Shown here: positions 42,401 through 51,335 of the stretch, one piece after another
Layout of the letters: every line of letters starts with the position of its first letter
Numbering within the stretch: position 1 is the stretch's first letter
Source: Bradyrhizobium roseum
Lineage (GTDB): Bacteria; Pseudomonadota; Alphaproteobacteria; Rhizobiales; Xanthobacteraceae
Assembly: GCF_030413175.1 (NCBI RefSeq)
Contig: NZ_CP129212.1
Location: 4,936,450 to 5,000,449, forward strand
Direction: 5' to 3'
Length of the DNA stretch: 64,000 bases
Translations under genes and position numbers: made by a program
Notes under the pieces: generated by a model
What the model was told of the DNA's origin: nothing
The model's database searches: none
Seen by the model: only the letters and a program-made list of their open reading frames with translations

Positions 42401-43633
42401 CTATCGCCAGAAGAAGAAATCGCCCCCGCCTCGCGGTTGCGGCCCGATATCCACCGGCGGGCGCGGTTTCTGGCGACGCGGCGGTGGCGGCGGATTTGGG
42501 GCTTCGGCCGACGCCGACGCTCCGGTGCCCGCCGATCCATCATCAGGTGATTTCACCGACAGCAGCACATTGGTCTCATGCGTGCGCCAGCGATAGCCGA
42601 TGCCGAAATCGACCGGCTGCGCGCGGCGGAACAGTTCGGCGTAAGACGGCTGATAGAGCCCCGGGAATTTGTCGATCGGCCCGAGGTAGCGGCCGAACGG
42701 GAAGAAGCGCCACTTCTTCGCATTGAAATAGCCGAGCGGAATGCCTGAATCGTCCTGGATAATGCTGGCGCTGTTGTTGAGCAGGAAACTGCGCACGGTG
42801 CTGAAATTGCCTTCATGCAGCAAATAGGATGCGCTCTTGATCAGGCTGTTGCCGGGGCCGAGCGTCTCGCAGAATTTCAGGAAGCCACTCGCCTTGACGC
42901 CGGCGTTCGACAGGTCGGTCGAAAAATAATACAGCGTCTTGTCCTGCCCGTCGCTGCCGGAGAAGATGATGCGCACGCCGCGCACGACATTCGTCCCGGG
43001 GGTTTCGCCCGCAACATACGCCGCTCCCTTGTCGTCCAGCGCGACCGGCCCGACACTTTTTACCGTCATGCCCGAGCGCGCCAGGAAGACGTAGAGGATC
43101 GGCAGCGTGCCGCTGATCTGGCCTGACTGCAGATCGGTCTTCATGTCCTTGGTGATGAAGAAGCTGAAGCTCAGGATCGAACCGAGCGAACGCTCGACAT
43201 TGTAGAGCGCGGACGCGATGCCGCCGCGCGACAATCTCGTCAAATCCGGCACCACGCCGACCGGCTCGAGCGCGCTCAGCACATAGGTCGACGCCCTCGG
43301 ATGGAACGCGTTGGCATAGAGAAAGTCGGGACCCGAGAACATGTAGAACATGACAGGTTTTGGCGACGCCAGATTGGCGTCCGCCCAGGCGCGGATCCGA
43401 GAGATCTGGCGCTGCTCGAGCTGGCCGAAAGCCGTGTCGAAGAATTTGGCGTGGCGCTGCCAGGCCGCTTCCCGCGTCAGCGGCGTCAGCGGCGAATCCG
43501 CAGACGGCATCATGCCTGCGAGAAACTTTGCGGTGTCGTCCACTGTGGCGGTCTGCGCATGGACACCGGCCACGGCCCCGAGCATCGCGATGGCTGCCAA
43601 AGACGCAATGCACAGAGAACGCAATATGCTCAT
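42401..43633 (-). CDS. Exported protein coupled to an amino-acid permease
   Basis: 410 residues with a signal peptide (LCIASLAAIAMLGAVAGVHAQ). The mature protein starts with a helix (AAWQRHAKFFDTAFGQLEQRQISRIRAWAD), then FYMFSGPDFLYANAFHPRASTYVLSALEPVG, and ends with a Pro/Arg tail (PNPPPPPRRQ... GGGDFFFWR). Its start overlaps the permease stop by four bases (ATGA), so the two are translationally coupled. I recognise no named family. The pairing suggests a periplasmic partner of transport, but the function is unknown. Confidence 0.82.
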   Translation of the reverse strand: MSILRSLCIASLAAIAMLGAVAGVHAQTATVDDTAKFLAGMMPSADSPLTPLTREAAWQRHAKFFDTAFGQLEQRQISRIRAWADANLASPKPVMFYMFSGPDFLYANAFHPRASTYVLSALEPVGVVPDLTRLSRGGIASALYNVERSLGSILSFSFFITKDMKTDLQSGQISGTLPILYVFLARSGMTVKSVGPVALDDKGAAYVAGETPGTNVVRGVRIIFSGSDGQDKTLYYFSTDLSNAGVKASGFLKFCETLGPGNSLIKSASYLLHEGNFSTVRSFLLNNSASIIQDDSGIPLGYFNAKKWRFFPFGRYLGPIDKFPGLYQPSYAELFRRAQPVDFGIGYRWRTHETNVLLSVKSPDDGSAGTGASASAEAPNPPPPPRRQKPRPPVDIGPQPRGGGDFFFWR

Positions 43634-45000
43634 TCGCGCCTCGCAGCGATGGCGGGGACCGGATCTGCCCGCTTGCGGAAAACGGCGTAGATCAACAGGC
43701 CCGAAAACATGATCAAGAGACTGAGGAACGAGCGCAACGGCTGTTCGCTCAACAGATGGTACATCATGAAGCCGGTCACGATCAGGAAAACCACCGGCGT
43801 GACCGGATAGCCCCAGGCGCGGTAAGGCCGCGGCAGGTCGGGACGCGTGATCCGCAGCTTGATGACCGCGAGCACGGTAAAAAACGAACAAAACAGCAAG
43901 GAGAACTGAATGAATTCGAGGACAGCCTCGAAACTGCGCGTGAACAGCAGCAGGCTCGCGACCGTAAGCTGGAACAGGATGGCGTAGGCCGGCGCACCGC
44001 CGCTGGATTTGCGTGCAAACGCCCGCAGCACCGGCATGTCCTCGCCCATCGTCATCATGACGCGCGGCCCGATCCACATCATCGCGCTGATCGAGGATAT
44101 CAGCCCAAAGCAGATCATTGCGCCGACGATGCGGCCGCCGAACTCGCCGAAGATGTAGCTGCCGGAAATCCGGGCGACATCGAGCTGGCCGGCGAGCTTG
44201 TCGATCGGCGCGGCATGCAGGAACACGGCATTCAACGCGACATAGAGCACCAGCACGATCAGCGTTCCGATCAGCATCGCCCGCGGCACGTTGCGCTCGG
44301 GCAACCTCACCTCGCCGATGATGTAGGTCGCCGCGTTCCAGCCCGAGAACGAATACATCACGAAGACCAGGCTGATCGCGAACGGCGCGCTGACGATATG
44401 GGTGAAGTCGGAGGCCGAAGGCGCAAACGACACCGGCTGTGCCGTACCGATCGCAAAGCCGCAGACCAGGAACGCCACGATCAGCAACACTTTCAGGATG
44501 GTCGCGATCAACTGAAAGTTCGAGGAGTGCTTCACGCCGGTGAGTTGCACCAGCGACACCAGCCAGACCACGCCGATCGCAAGCGCCAGCGGCGATGCCT
44601 CCGGTGCGACCGACTTGCCGTACTCGCCGAACGCCATGGCGGCCAGCGCGACGGGTGCGGCGAAGCCCACGGTCGCCGATACCCAGCCCGCCACGAAGCC
44701 GAAAGCCGGGTGATAGGCCCGGCCGAGAAAGTTGTATTCGCCGCTCGAGCGCGGAAACATCGCGCCAAGCTCGCCGTAGGAAAACACCCCGCACAACGCG
44801 ACGATTCCGCCGATCGTCCACAGCAGCAGGATCGAAAAGCCGGAGGGGATGTCCTTGACCTGAAAGCCGAGGCTGGTGAAGACGCCGACGCCGACCATGT
44901 CGGCAACGACGATGGCTACCGCCACCAGAACAGAAACAGTGGAGCCGCTGCCGGAGTGCGCGTCCGGCACCGCCGGGCTAACCGTTTCTGATGCCGCCAT
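43630..45000 (-). CDS. APC-superfamily amino-acid permease
   Basis: 456 residues with about twelve membrane helices. The N-terminal VADMVGVGVFTSLGFQ is the helix-1 signature, and FSYGELGAMFPRSSGEYNFLGRAYHPAFGFVAGWVS is the helix-3 region typical of APC/YhdG-type transporters. FVMYSFSGWNAATYIIGEVRLPERNVPRAM marks helix 6. Probably an amino-acid/proton symporter at the inner membrane; the substrate cannot be read. It is the promoter-proximal gene of a two-gene unit with the exported protein. Confidence 0.92.
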   Translation of the reverse strand: MAASETVSPAVPDAHSGSGSTVSVLVAVAIVVADMVGVGVFTSLGFQVKDIPSGFSILLLWTIGGIVALCGVFSYGELGAMFPRSSGEYNFLGRAYHPAFGFVAGWVSATVGFAAPVALAAMAFGEYGKSVAPEASPLALAIGVVWLVSLVQLTGVKHSSNFQLIATILKVLLIVAFLVCGFAIGTAQPVSFAPSASDFTHIVSAPFAISLVFVMYSFSGWNAATYIIGEVRLPERNVPRAMLIGTLIVLVLYVALNAVFLHAAPIDKLAGQLDVARISGSYIFGEFGGRIVGAMICFGLISSISAMMWIGPRVMMTMGEDMPVLRAFARKSSGGAPAYAILFQLTVASLLLFTRSFEAVLEFIQFSLLFCSFFTVLAVIKLRITRPDLPRPYRAWGYPVTPVVFLIVTGFMMYHLLSEQPLRSFLSLLIMFSGLLIYAVFRKRADPVPAIAARRE

Positions 45001-45302
45001 CTCCGATCATACCTTCAGCGCCGCAGCCAGAACTGCATCGTGAAGGCTGATGGGCCTCAATTCAAGCAATGTTTCCAATGGCTTAAATTAAGGCAAAAGA
45101 TAGGTTCGATGATACCGCAAGCCTTCCGTGCCACGAACGGATTGCGAAAACATCATGGCGGCCCCACAATCGCGACACGATTTCATGGTGTCCTCAGGCT
45201 TCCGGAATGGAGAGTTTGTCCGGACGCTTAACGTCGCCTAAACGCGTGCGGGCTTACGCCGGTTGACGGTGAATCTCTGGGATTCTTGGGACATCGGGGC
45301 GG
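45001..45302. other. Intergenic stretch
   Basis: About 300 bases between divergent permease and hydrolase genes. No gene, palindrome or CtrA box seen; it should hold both promoters. Confidence 0.4.
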
Positions 45303-46628
45303 ATGGTCGGAGCGATTCCGAAATTCCTGACAGATGATCGCGCCGTGCGCGCGATGTCACCGGCCGTGCCGCGTCGCGCCTTGAAGCGACGGCACTGGCT
45401 GACGATGGCCGCGCTATGCGCGCCGCTATCCATTGTGCTCATCCAGTGGAGCAAGGCGCCGAGCGCCGACATGCTGGCGGCGAATTCGGACGGCGCCATA
45501 TCCCTGACCAGCAAGTCCAAGGCTCCGGCCGACCGGACTTCAATCGACATATTCGAAAATCGTTTCCCCACGCTGCAATTCGCCGACCGTTTTCCGACCG
45601 CGAACGAAAGCCTGCCGCTGGTCCAGCGCCAGGTCGCGCTGGCGCCGCACCCGCCACGCAATATGCGTACCGAGCCTGTGAGGGTCGCCTCGCTGACGCC
45701 GACGCTCACCTTGCCGCGCGCGGAGCGCGAGGACCTGACCACGCTGGTCGCGATGAAATCCTCGGCATTTCCCTATTCCGGCGCCAATCCGCGTTCCGAA
45801 GAGCCCTTCCTCAACATCACCAAGGGCGATCGCAAGGGCCACCGCAGCATCAGTGGCCGCGTCTACTGGCAGGACGAGACCTACAACGATAACCGTGTGC
45901 TGCTGCATGTCCCGGAAACCTTCGACGTCAAGAAGCCCGGCGTGATCGTGGTGTTCTTCCACGGCAACGGCGCGACCCTGGAGCGCGACGTCCGTGACCG
46001 GCAAATGGTGCCGCAGCAGATTTCGGATTCCGGCGTCAACGCCGTGCTGCTCGCGCCGCAGCTCGCGGTGAACGCCGCCGATTCATCGGCCGGCAAATTC
46101 TGGCAGCCGGGCGGCTTCAAACGCTTCATCGACGAGTCGGCGAGCCACCTCGCCCGCCTCTACGGCGACCCGAAATCGGCGCCAACCTTCGCCAGCCTGC
46201 CGATCGTGATCGTCGGCTATAGCGGCGGCTTCCTGCCGACCGCCTGGAGCCTCGAGGTGGGCGGCGTCCCCAACCGTATCAGCGGCGTGTTCCTGCTCGA
46301 CGCGGTCTATGGCGAACTCGACAAGTTCGCGTCCTGGATCGAGAAGAACCGCACCGGCTTCTTCATCTCTTCCTACACCCGCCACACCAAGCGGCACGAC
46401 CAGGAACTGATGCAGATGCTCCGCGACCGCGGTATCTCGGTCACCGAGACCATGGACGAACCGCTAAAGCCCGGCAGCGTGGTGTTCGTGCAGACGCCCG
46501 ATGGCGTCTCCCACCGCGATTACGTCACGCAGGCCTGGACCGAGCATCCCATCAAGGACGTGCTGGTCAGGATGGCGGCAACGCCGGCGCTGACGAGAAT
46601 TGCCAGCGGGCCGGCAGCGAACCGGTAA
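45303..46628 (+). CDS. Membrane-anchored alpha/beta-hydrolase-like protein
   Basis: 441 residues. An N-terminal basic stretch and one membrane helix (HWLTMAALCAPLSIVLIQW) anchor about 160 residues of linker. The hydrolase domain then has VIVVFFHGNGATLERDV (oxyanion loop), LPIVIVGYSGGFLPTAW with GYSGG (Ser about 307) and SGVFLLDAVYGELD. The C-terminus holds DGVSHRDYV with a plausible catalytic His. A periplasmic orientation is likely from the positive-inside rule. No close family is recognised. Confidence 0.8.
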   Translation: MVGAIPKFLTDDRAVRAMSPAVPRRALKRRHWLTMAALCAPLSIVLIQWSKAPSADMLAANSDGAISLTSKSKAPADRTSIDIFENRFPTLQFADRFPTANESLPLVQRQVALAPHPPRNMRTEPVRVASLTPTLTLPRAEREDLTTLVAMKSSAFPYSGANPRSEEPFLNITKGDRKGHRSISGRVYWQDETYNDNRVLLHVPETFDVKKPGVIVVFFHGNGATLERDVRDRQMVPQQISDSGVNAVLLAPQLAVNAADSSAGKFWQPGGFKRFIDESASHLARLYGDPKSAPTFASLPIVIVGYSGGFLPTAWSLEVGGVPNRISGVFLLDAVYGELDKFASWIEKNRTGFFISSYTRHTKRHDQELMQMLRDRGISVTETMDEPLKPGSVVFVQTPDGVSHRDYVTQAWTEHPIKDVLVRMAATPALTRIASGPAANR

Positions 46629-46633
46629 AGCGG

Positions 46634-47617
46634 TTAGGCATCTCGCCTGACCTGCAGCACAATCCGCCCCATCGCGCTACGGTTCGCGACCAGGCTCATG
46701 GCCTCGCCGGCCTGCTGCAGCGGCAGCACCCGGTCGACCTGCGGACGTAGCTTGCCCTCGCCGACCCACGCCATGATCTTTTCCGACGCGCGGGCGGCCT
46801 CCTCCGGGTAGCGCTCCATCCAGGCACCGACGAATACACCGACAACGGAATAATTTTTCAGCAGAGGCAGGTTCATGGCGAGCGACGGAATTTCGCCGCT
46901 GGTAAAGCCGATCGGAAGCAGCCGGCCGTTCCAGCCCATGAATCTTGCCAATGTCGCGAACAATGCTCCGCCGACATTGTCGACGCAGATGTCGAAACCT
47001 TTACCAGCAAGGGCCTTCACGCGTTCACGCACGTCCTCGCACGAATGGTCGATCACCTCGGCAGCGCCGTGCGCCCGAACCAGCGCCGCCTTCGCGGCAC
47101 CGCCCACGACGGCAATGACCCGAGCGCCCATCAGATGCGCAATCTCGACACAGGCGAGACCGACGCCGCCGGCGGCCCCCGTCACGAGTACCGTCTCGCT
47201 GGCCTGCAGCCGCGCCCGCTCGATCAGCGCATACCAGGCCGTGAGATAGGTGTGCATCACCGTCGAGCCCACGGTGAAATCAACGTTGGCCGGCAGCATG
47301 GCGACGCTGCTCTGCTTGGCGACCATGCGCTCCGCAAAGGCGCCGAACCAATTGCCGCAACTGACGCGGTCGCCGGGCTTGAAGCGCGTCACCCGGTCGC
47401 CGCAGGCCAGCACGATGCCGGCGGCGTCCGTTCCCGGCACATAGGGAAGTTCTGGGCGCATCTGATAGCCGCCACAGCTCATCAGATAGTCCATGTAGCT
47501 GACGGACGCGGCATGGACGTCGACGAGAACCTCATTGGCCGCCGGGCGCGGCTCGTCGACCTCGGCGAAACCAAGGGCTTCGATGCCTTTGAAGGCGTTG
47601 CAAACAATGGCGCGCAT
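46634..47617 (-). CDS. Zinc-type alcohol dehydrogenase / quinone oxidoreductase family
   Basis: 327 residues from ATG 47617. MDR-superfamily oxidoreductase of the quinone-oxidoreductase branch: PYVPGTDAAGIVLACGDRVTRFKPGDRV, then the Rossmann motif VLVTGAAGGVGLACVEIAHLMGARVIAV, and the C-terminal IVLQVRR. Cys and His ligands of the structural or catalytic zinc of true alcohol dehydrogenases are not obvious, fitting NADPH:quinone-type reductases. It starts one base after the upstream methyltransferase stop, so the two are one operon, divergent from the BTAD-hydrolase regulator. Confidence 0.92.
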   Translation of the reverse strand: MRAIVCNAFKGIEALGFAEVDEPRPAANEVLVDVHAASVSYMDYLMSCGGYQMRPELPYVPGTDAAGIVLACGDRVTRFKPGDRVSCGNWFGAFAERMVAKQSSVAMLPANVDFTVGSTVMHTYLTAWYALIERARLQASETVLVTGAAGGVGLACVEIAHLMGARVIAVVGGAAKAALVRAHGAAEVIDHSCEDVRERVKALAGKGFDICVDNVGGALFATLARFMGWNGRLLPIGFTSGEIPSLAMNLPLLKNYSVVGVFVGAWMERYPEEAARASEKIMAWVGEGKLRPQVDRVLPLQQAGEAMSLVANRSAMGRIVLQVRRDA

Positions 47618-47618
47618 C

Positions 47619-48383
47619 TCAGCCTCCGCGACGGGTTTCTGACGCGACGGGGGTGCCGCCGAACAGACGCGGCAGCAGCATCGGAACGCGCCGGCGATAT
47701 TGCTCGTAGCTCGCGCCGAACGCGGCAACGAGATCGCGCTCCTCCAGCCTGACGCCGACGAGGATGTAGGCCGTGCTCATCATGGCGAACAGCAAATGCC
47801 CCGCCGTCATGTGCGGCGTCGCCCAGAACGCGAGCAGCATGCCGAGCATCAGCGGGTGACGCACCAGCCGGTACAGCAGCGGCGTCTTGAATGCCTGCAT
47901 GCGATCGGCGCCCCCGCGCAGCGCATCGACGACCTGACGCACACCGAACAGCTCGAAATGATCGATCTGGAATGTCGAAAGCAGCGCGATCAACCAGCCC
48001 AGCCAGAACACCGCGGTGAACATTGCCGCCGGCCAGCCCTCGACGCGCCAGACGGTCGCGGGGATCGGGCGCCATTGCCAGAAGATCAGGATCAGCAGCA
48101 GGCTCGAAATCAGGACATAGGTGCTGCGCTCGCAGGAAGCCGGCACGATGCGCGTCCACCAGCGCTTGAACGCCGGGCGCGCCATGACGCTGTGCTGGGT
48201 CGCAAACAGGCCAAGCAAGATCACGTCGATCAGAATGGCGTGAGCCGGGGCGCTGTCCGGTCCGACGTCGATTGTCTTCGGGACCAGAAAACCGCCGAGG
48301 AAGGCCGGCGTATAGGCAAATGAAAGCGAGAAGATGAGATAGCTCGTGAGGCCATAAATGAGGGCCGCGGCGCGTCCTGCCAT
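47619..48383 (-). CDS. Integral membrane methyltransferase (MddA/NnrU-like)
   Basis: 254 residues from ATG 48383 (GGAG at seven bases), with about six membrane helices. Its features match the NnrU/isoprenylcysteine methyltransferase-like group that contains MddA (methanethiol S-methyltransferase): LFATQHSVMARPAFKRWWTRIVP and YRLVRHPLMLGMLLAFWATPHMTAGHLLFA, then GVRLEERDLVAAFG. If it is MddA it would methylate methanethiol to dimethyl sulfide. The N-terminal TQHSxMAR and RHPLM are the key matches. Other NnrU-type roles are possible. It is the first gene of an operon with the dehydrogenase. Confidence 0.75.
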   Translation of the reverse strand: MAGRAAALIYGLTSYLIFSLSFAYTPAFLGGFLVPKTIDVGPDSAPAHAILIDVILLGLFATQHSVMARPAFKRWWTRIVPASCERSTYVLISSLLLILIFWQWRPIPATVWRVEGWPAAMFTAVFWLGWLIALLSTFQIDHFELFGVRQVVDALRGGADRMQAFKTPLLYRLVRHPLMLGMLLAFWATPHMTAGHLLFAMMSTAYILVGVRLEERDLVAAFGASYEQYRRRVPMLLPRLFGGTPVASETRRGG

Positions 48384-48498
48384 GATGTTTCTCCGGAGGT
48401 GACGGTGCAATTGCGCCGGTGCTATCATCGCAACCGTCCCCTCAGCGTCCCCGGGGCGCTACCGCGTCCCCTAACGCCCCACCGAAGATCGCATTGCC

Positions 48499-50049
48499 AT
48501 GGCTTCGTTCAGCGTCCGGACGCTCGGTTTCCCGGAGATCCGGTGTGATGACCGCCTGTGCCCGTTGGCGTTGCGCAAGGGGCTCGCGCTGCTGGTCTAT
48601 CTGGCCGAAGCCAACGGCCCGGTCGGACGCGATGTGATAGCCACCATGCTGTGGCCGGAAAGCCCGGCGGACGTGGTAAGGGCACGACTGCGCCGGCTGC
48701 TGCATCGCCTTCAATCGGCGCTCGGCAATGTCCTGGCATCCGACCGATCCACGGTCCGGTTGTCGGCGACGGTCAATCTGCAAATCGACTCACGCCTGTT
48801 CGAAGAGGCGTGTGACCGCGGCGAGTTCGAGCGCGCCTGCGCGCTGTATCAGGCCGACTTCCTCGACGGCTTCTCGCCCGGCGACTGCCCGCAATTCGAC
48901 GAGTGGGCGTTCTTTCGCAAAGAGGCGCTGCGCGGCCGCGCGATCCAGGCGCTGGAACGGGTGGTGCAGGAGAAGCAGGTGGCGGGCGACTATGCCTCCG
49001 CCGCCGCTCATGCCGGCCGCCTGGTGGCGCTCGATCCGCTCAGCGAGATCTATGCGCGCCACCTCATTCGCAACCTGATTCTCAGCGGCGACCGCGCCGG
49101 GGCCGAGCGCCAGCTCAAGGCGCTGACGCAGCGTTTGCGCGACGACCTCGACGTCGCGCCCGAAGGCGAGACGACCGCGCTGCTCGAAGCCGATGCCGCG
49201 GCGCCGCCGCCGACGCAATATGTCAGCGGCGGCAGCGTGCATCTCGCGTTCCAGACCTACGGCAAAGGCGACCCCGACATCCTGATGCTGCCGGGCTTCG
49301 TGTCGCATGTCGAACGTGTCTGGGAGGACGCCGCCTGCCGGGCGTTTCTTTCCTCGCTGGCGGAGATCGGCCGTCTCATCCTGTTCGACCGCCGTGGCGT
49401 CGGCCTTTCCGACCGGGTCGGATTCAGCCCCAGCGCGGAGGCGACCGCAGAGGACATTCTAACCGTGCTCGATGCCGCAGGCTCGCGCCGGGTCGTGCTG
49501 TTCGGGGCCTCCGAAGGCGGACCAGCGTGCATCACCTTCGCCGCCGAATATCCCGACCGCGTCGCGGGGCTGATCCTGTTCGACTCGCTCGCGAAAGGAA
49601 GTTTTGCGCCTGATTATCCCCATGCGCTGCATGCCGAACAATATGATGCGTGGCTGCAGCAGCTCGTGTCGGCCTGGGGCGGCCCTGCGGGCATCGAGAC
49701 GTTCGCACCGAGTCTCGCCGGCGATGCGAAAGCCAAAGCCTGGTGGGCCGGCCTGCTTCGCGCGGCCTCGAGCCCGGGCGCCATCAAGGGCGTGCTCGAA
49801 GCCCTGCGCGATACGGATGTGCGGCCTCTGCTCGGAAGGGTTGCCGTTCCGACACTGGTGCTGCACCGCCGCGGCGACCGCGCCGTCCGCATCGGCGCCG
49901 GGAGACATCTGGCCGACCACATCCCGCACGCGCGCTTCATCGAGCTCGACGGCGCCGATCATTGGGCTTTTGCCGGTAACCGGCAAGCGGTGCTCGACTG
50001 CATCAGGCCGTTCGTCGGCGAACTCTCAAATGCCTCCGGTCGAAGGTAG
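48499..50049 (+). CDS. BTAD (SARP-like) regulator fused to an alpha/beta hydrolase
   Basis: 516 residues with two modules. Residues 1 to about 235 form a SARP-like winged helix (MASFSVRTLGFPEIRCDD, LAEANGPVGRDVIATMLWPESP) and a BTAD helical domain (FERACALYQADFLDGFSPGDCPQFDEW and SAAAHAGRLVALDPLSEIYARHLIRNLILSGDRAGAERQL). Residues from about 240 are a complete hydrolase: GAS-E-GG nucleophile (Ser about 338), HRRGD acid and ADHWAF His. It is divergent from the dehydrogenase-methyltransferase operon and is the likely regulator. The hydrolase part could sense or degrade a ligand. Confidence 0.88.
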   Translation: MASFSVRTLGFPEIRCDDRLCPLALRKGLALLVYLAEANGPVGRDVIATMLWPESPADVVRARLRRLLHRLQSALGNVLASDRSTVRLSATVNLQIDSRLFEEACDRGEFERACALYQADFLDGFSPGDCPQFDEWAFFRKEALRGRAIQALERVVQEKQVAGDYASAAAHAGRLVALDPLSEIYARHLIRNLILSGDRAGAERQLKALTQRLRDDLDVAPEGETTALLEADAAAPPPTQYVSGGSVHLAFQTYGKGDPDILMLPGFVSHVERVWEDAACRAFLSSLAEIGRLILFDRRGVGLSDRVGFSPSAEATAEDILTVLDAAGSRRVVLFGASEGGPACITFAAEYPDRVAGLILFDSLAKGSFAPDYPHALHAEQYDAWLQQLVSAWGGPAGIETFAPSLAGDAKAKAWWAGLLRAASSPGAIKGVLEALRDTDVRPLLGRVAVPTLVLHRRGDRAVRIGAGRHLADHIPHARFIELDGADHWAFAGNRQAVLDCIRPFVGELSNASGRR

Positions 50050-50060
50050 AGCTACAAGCC

Positions 50061-50549
50061 ATGGTGAGTGATGCTTCACACATCGTTGTCCGCCCCGCCG
50101 TTCGCGACTTCAGCGATTGGGAACGCGTGCTCCAGCTGGTCCTCGATGCGTTTGCCTATATGGGACCGCGCATCGATCCGCCCTCCTCGGCCCTGCGGCT
50201 GACGCCCAAATCGGTGCAGGCGCATGCCGAAAGCGGCACGCTGTTGCTGGCCTACCGCGCATCCGATCTGGTCGGCTGCTTGTTTCTGCACCAGAAGAAC
50301 GACGCCCTCTACATCGGCAAATTCGCCGTCAGCCCCACCCTGCAACACGCCGGTATCGGCCGAAAGCTGATGCAAGCTGCCCGCGACGAAGCGAGACGAC
50401 GCGGTATCGGAACGCTCGAATTGGAAACCCGCGTCGAGCTGACGGAAAATCACGCGGCCTTCGCCCGGATGGGATTTATCAAGACGGCGGAGACTTCCCA
50501 CCAAGGGTTCGATCGACCGACCAGCATCGTGATGCGCGCGCCGGTGTAG
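50061..50549 (+). CDS. GNAT-family N-acetyltransferase
   Basis: 162 residues with the GNAT core: LVGCLFLHQKNDALYIGKFAVSPTLQHAGIGRKLMQAARDEARRRG, whose V-x-P then Q-x-x-G-I-G-x-x-L is the acetyl-CoA motif. The end, HAAFARMGFIKTAETSHQGF, has the usual GF motif. It begins 11 bases after the BTAD-hydrolase gene and may be cotranscribed. Substrate unknown. Confidence 0.92.
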   Translation: MVSDASHIVVRPAVRDFSDWERVLQLVLDAFAYMGPRIDPPSSALRLTPKSVQAHAESGTLLLAYRASDLVGCLFLHQKNDALYIGKFAVSPTLQHAGIGRKLMQAARDEARRRGIGTLELETRVELTENHAAFARMGFIKTAETSHQGFDRPTSIVMRAPV

Positions 50550-50579
50550 GCGGGCATGCCGCTCCGGCACGCGACGATC

Positions 50580-50999
50580 TCAGGAAGCTGGCCAAGACTC
50601 CTGCAGGTCGAGCCGTTGCGCTTGCGAGAACGGATGTAGGAATAACCGTACCCCGCGGAATTTGAACGCCGCCTCGAAAGCGCGGCCTTGCGAAAACAAG
50701 CTTGCCGCTCCGCTGTTCAGTTCAAGCGTAAGGGCGTCACTGGCGAGATAATGCGCCGTCCCAAGAACCGACAGGTCGGACGTATCGTAAAACATGAACC
50801 TGTATTCGAGGCCGTCATTCCCATTGTCGCGCCAACGGGGCGGACTGCCGTCCGGCAATGGCTGCGCATCGAGTCGAAGCCATATGTCTCCGGCAAAATC
50901 GATAACGAGCTTGCCGGGCCGCAGGCCTTTTAACTCCGGGACGGCGTTGGGGAATGTGCTGTAGATCGCTTGCGGATTATCCAAGTAGTCGGGCCACAT
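50580..50999 (-). CDS. Hypothetical protein, mostly beta
   Basis: 139 residues. No signal peptide or membrane helix. The sequence suggests a small beta-rich fold ([56 protein letters not shown]) with several aromatic residues. The ATG at 50999 has GGGAGA about eleven bases upstream. I recognise no family; the shape is reminiscent of small single-domain immunity-like proteins, but nothing here supports a toxin partner. Confidence 0.65.
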   Translation of the reverse strand: MWPDYLDNPQAIYSTFPNAVPELKGLRPGKLVIDFAGDIWLRLDAQPLPDGSPPRWRDNGNDGLEYRFMFYDTSDLSVLGTAHYLASDALTLELNSGAASLFSQGRAFEAAFKFRGVRLFLHPFSQAQRLDLQESWPAS

Positions 51000-51335
51000 G
51001 GCTGCACGCGTCTCCCTATGCGGTCACGTTGCGCTCACTTCGCCGGCGTCGCGGGGCCGGGGAGATGTACGGTATGGCGGGCGGCGCGTTGGGTGGAGGT
51101 TGCTGGCCGGGCACCGCGTCCATTGAAGCTAGATAAAGCCTGCCGACACCGCAACCTTTGGTCAGCCCGCATCTCTGGCATGGCAGCCTGGGCGATCGAA
51201 TCGACCCCCTCGAATATGAGCGGATTTGACCTGAATTTCCCGATATTGCCCGGTTGCAGGAGCCGAATCCCCTGCTATACCGCTGCTTTCCGCTTACCTG
51301 CGCTCGTTCGCAGGAGTGAGCTTTGGGAGAATGAC

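Noticed and set aside
43360..44991. 543-codon plus-strand open frame
   Set aside because: Antisense to the permease and its partner; compositionally a shadow.
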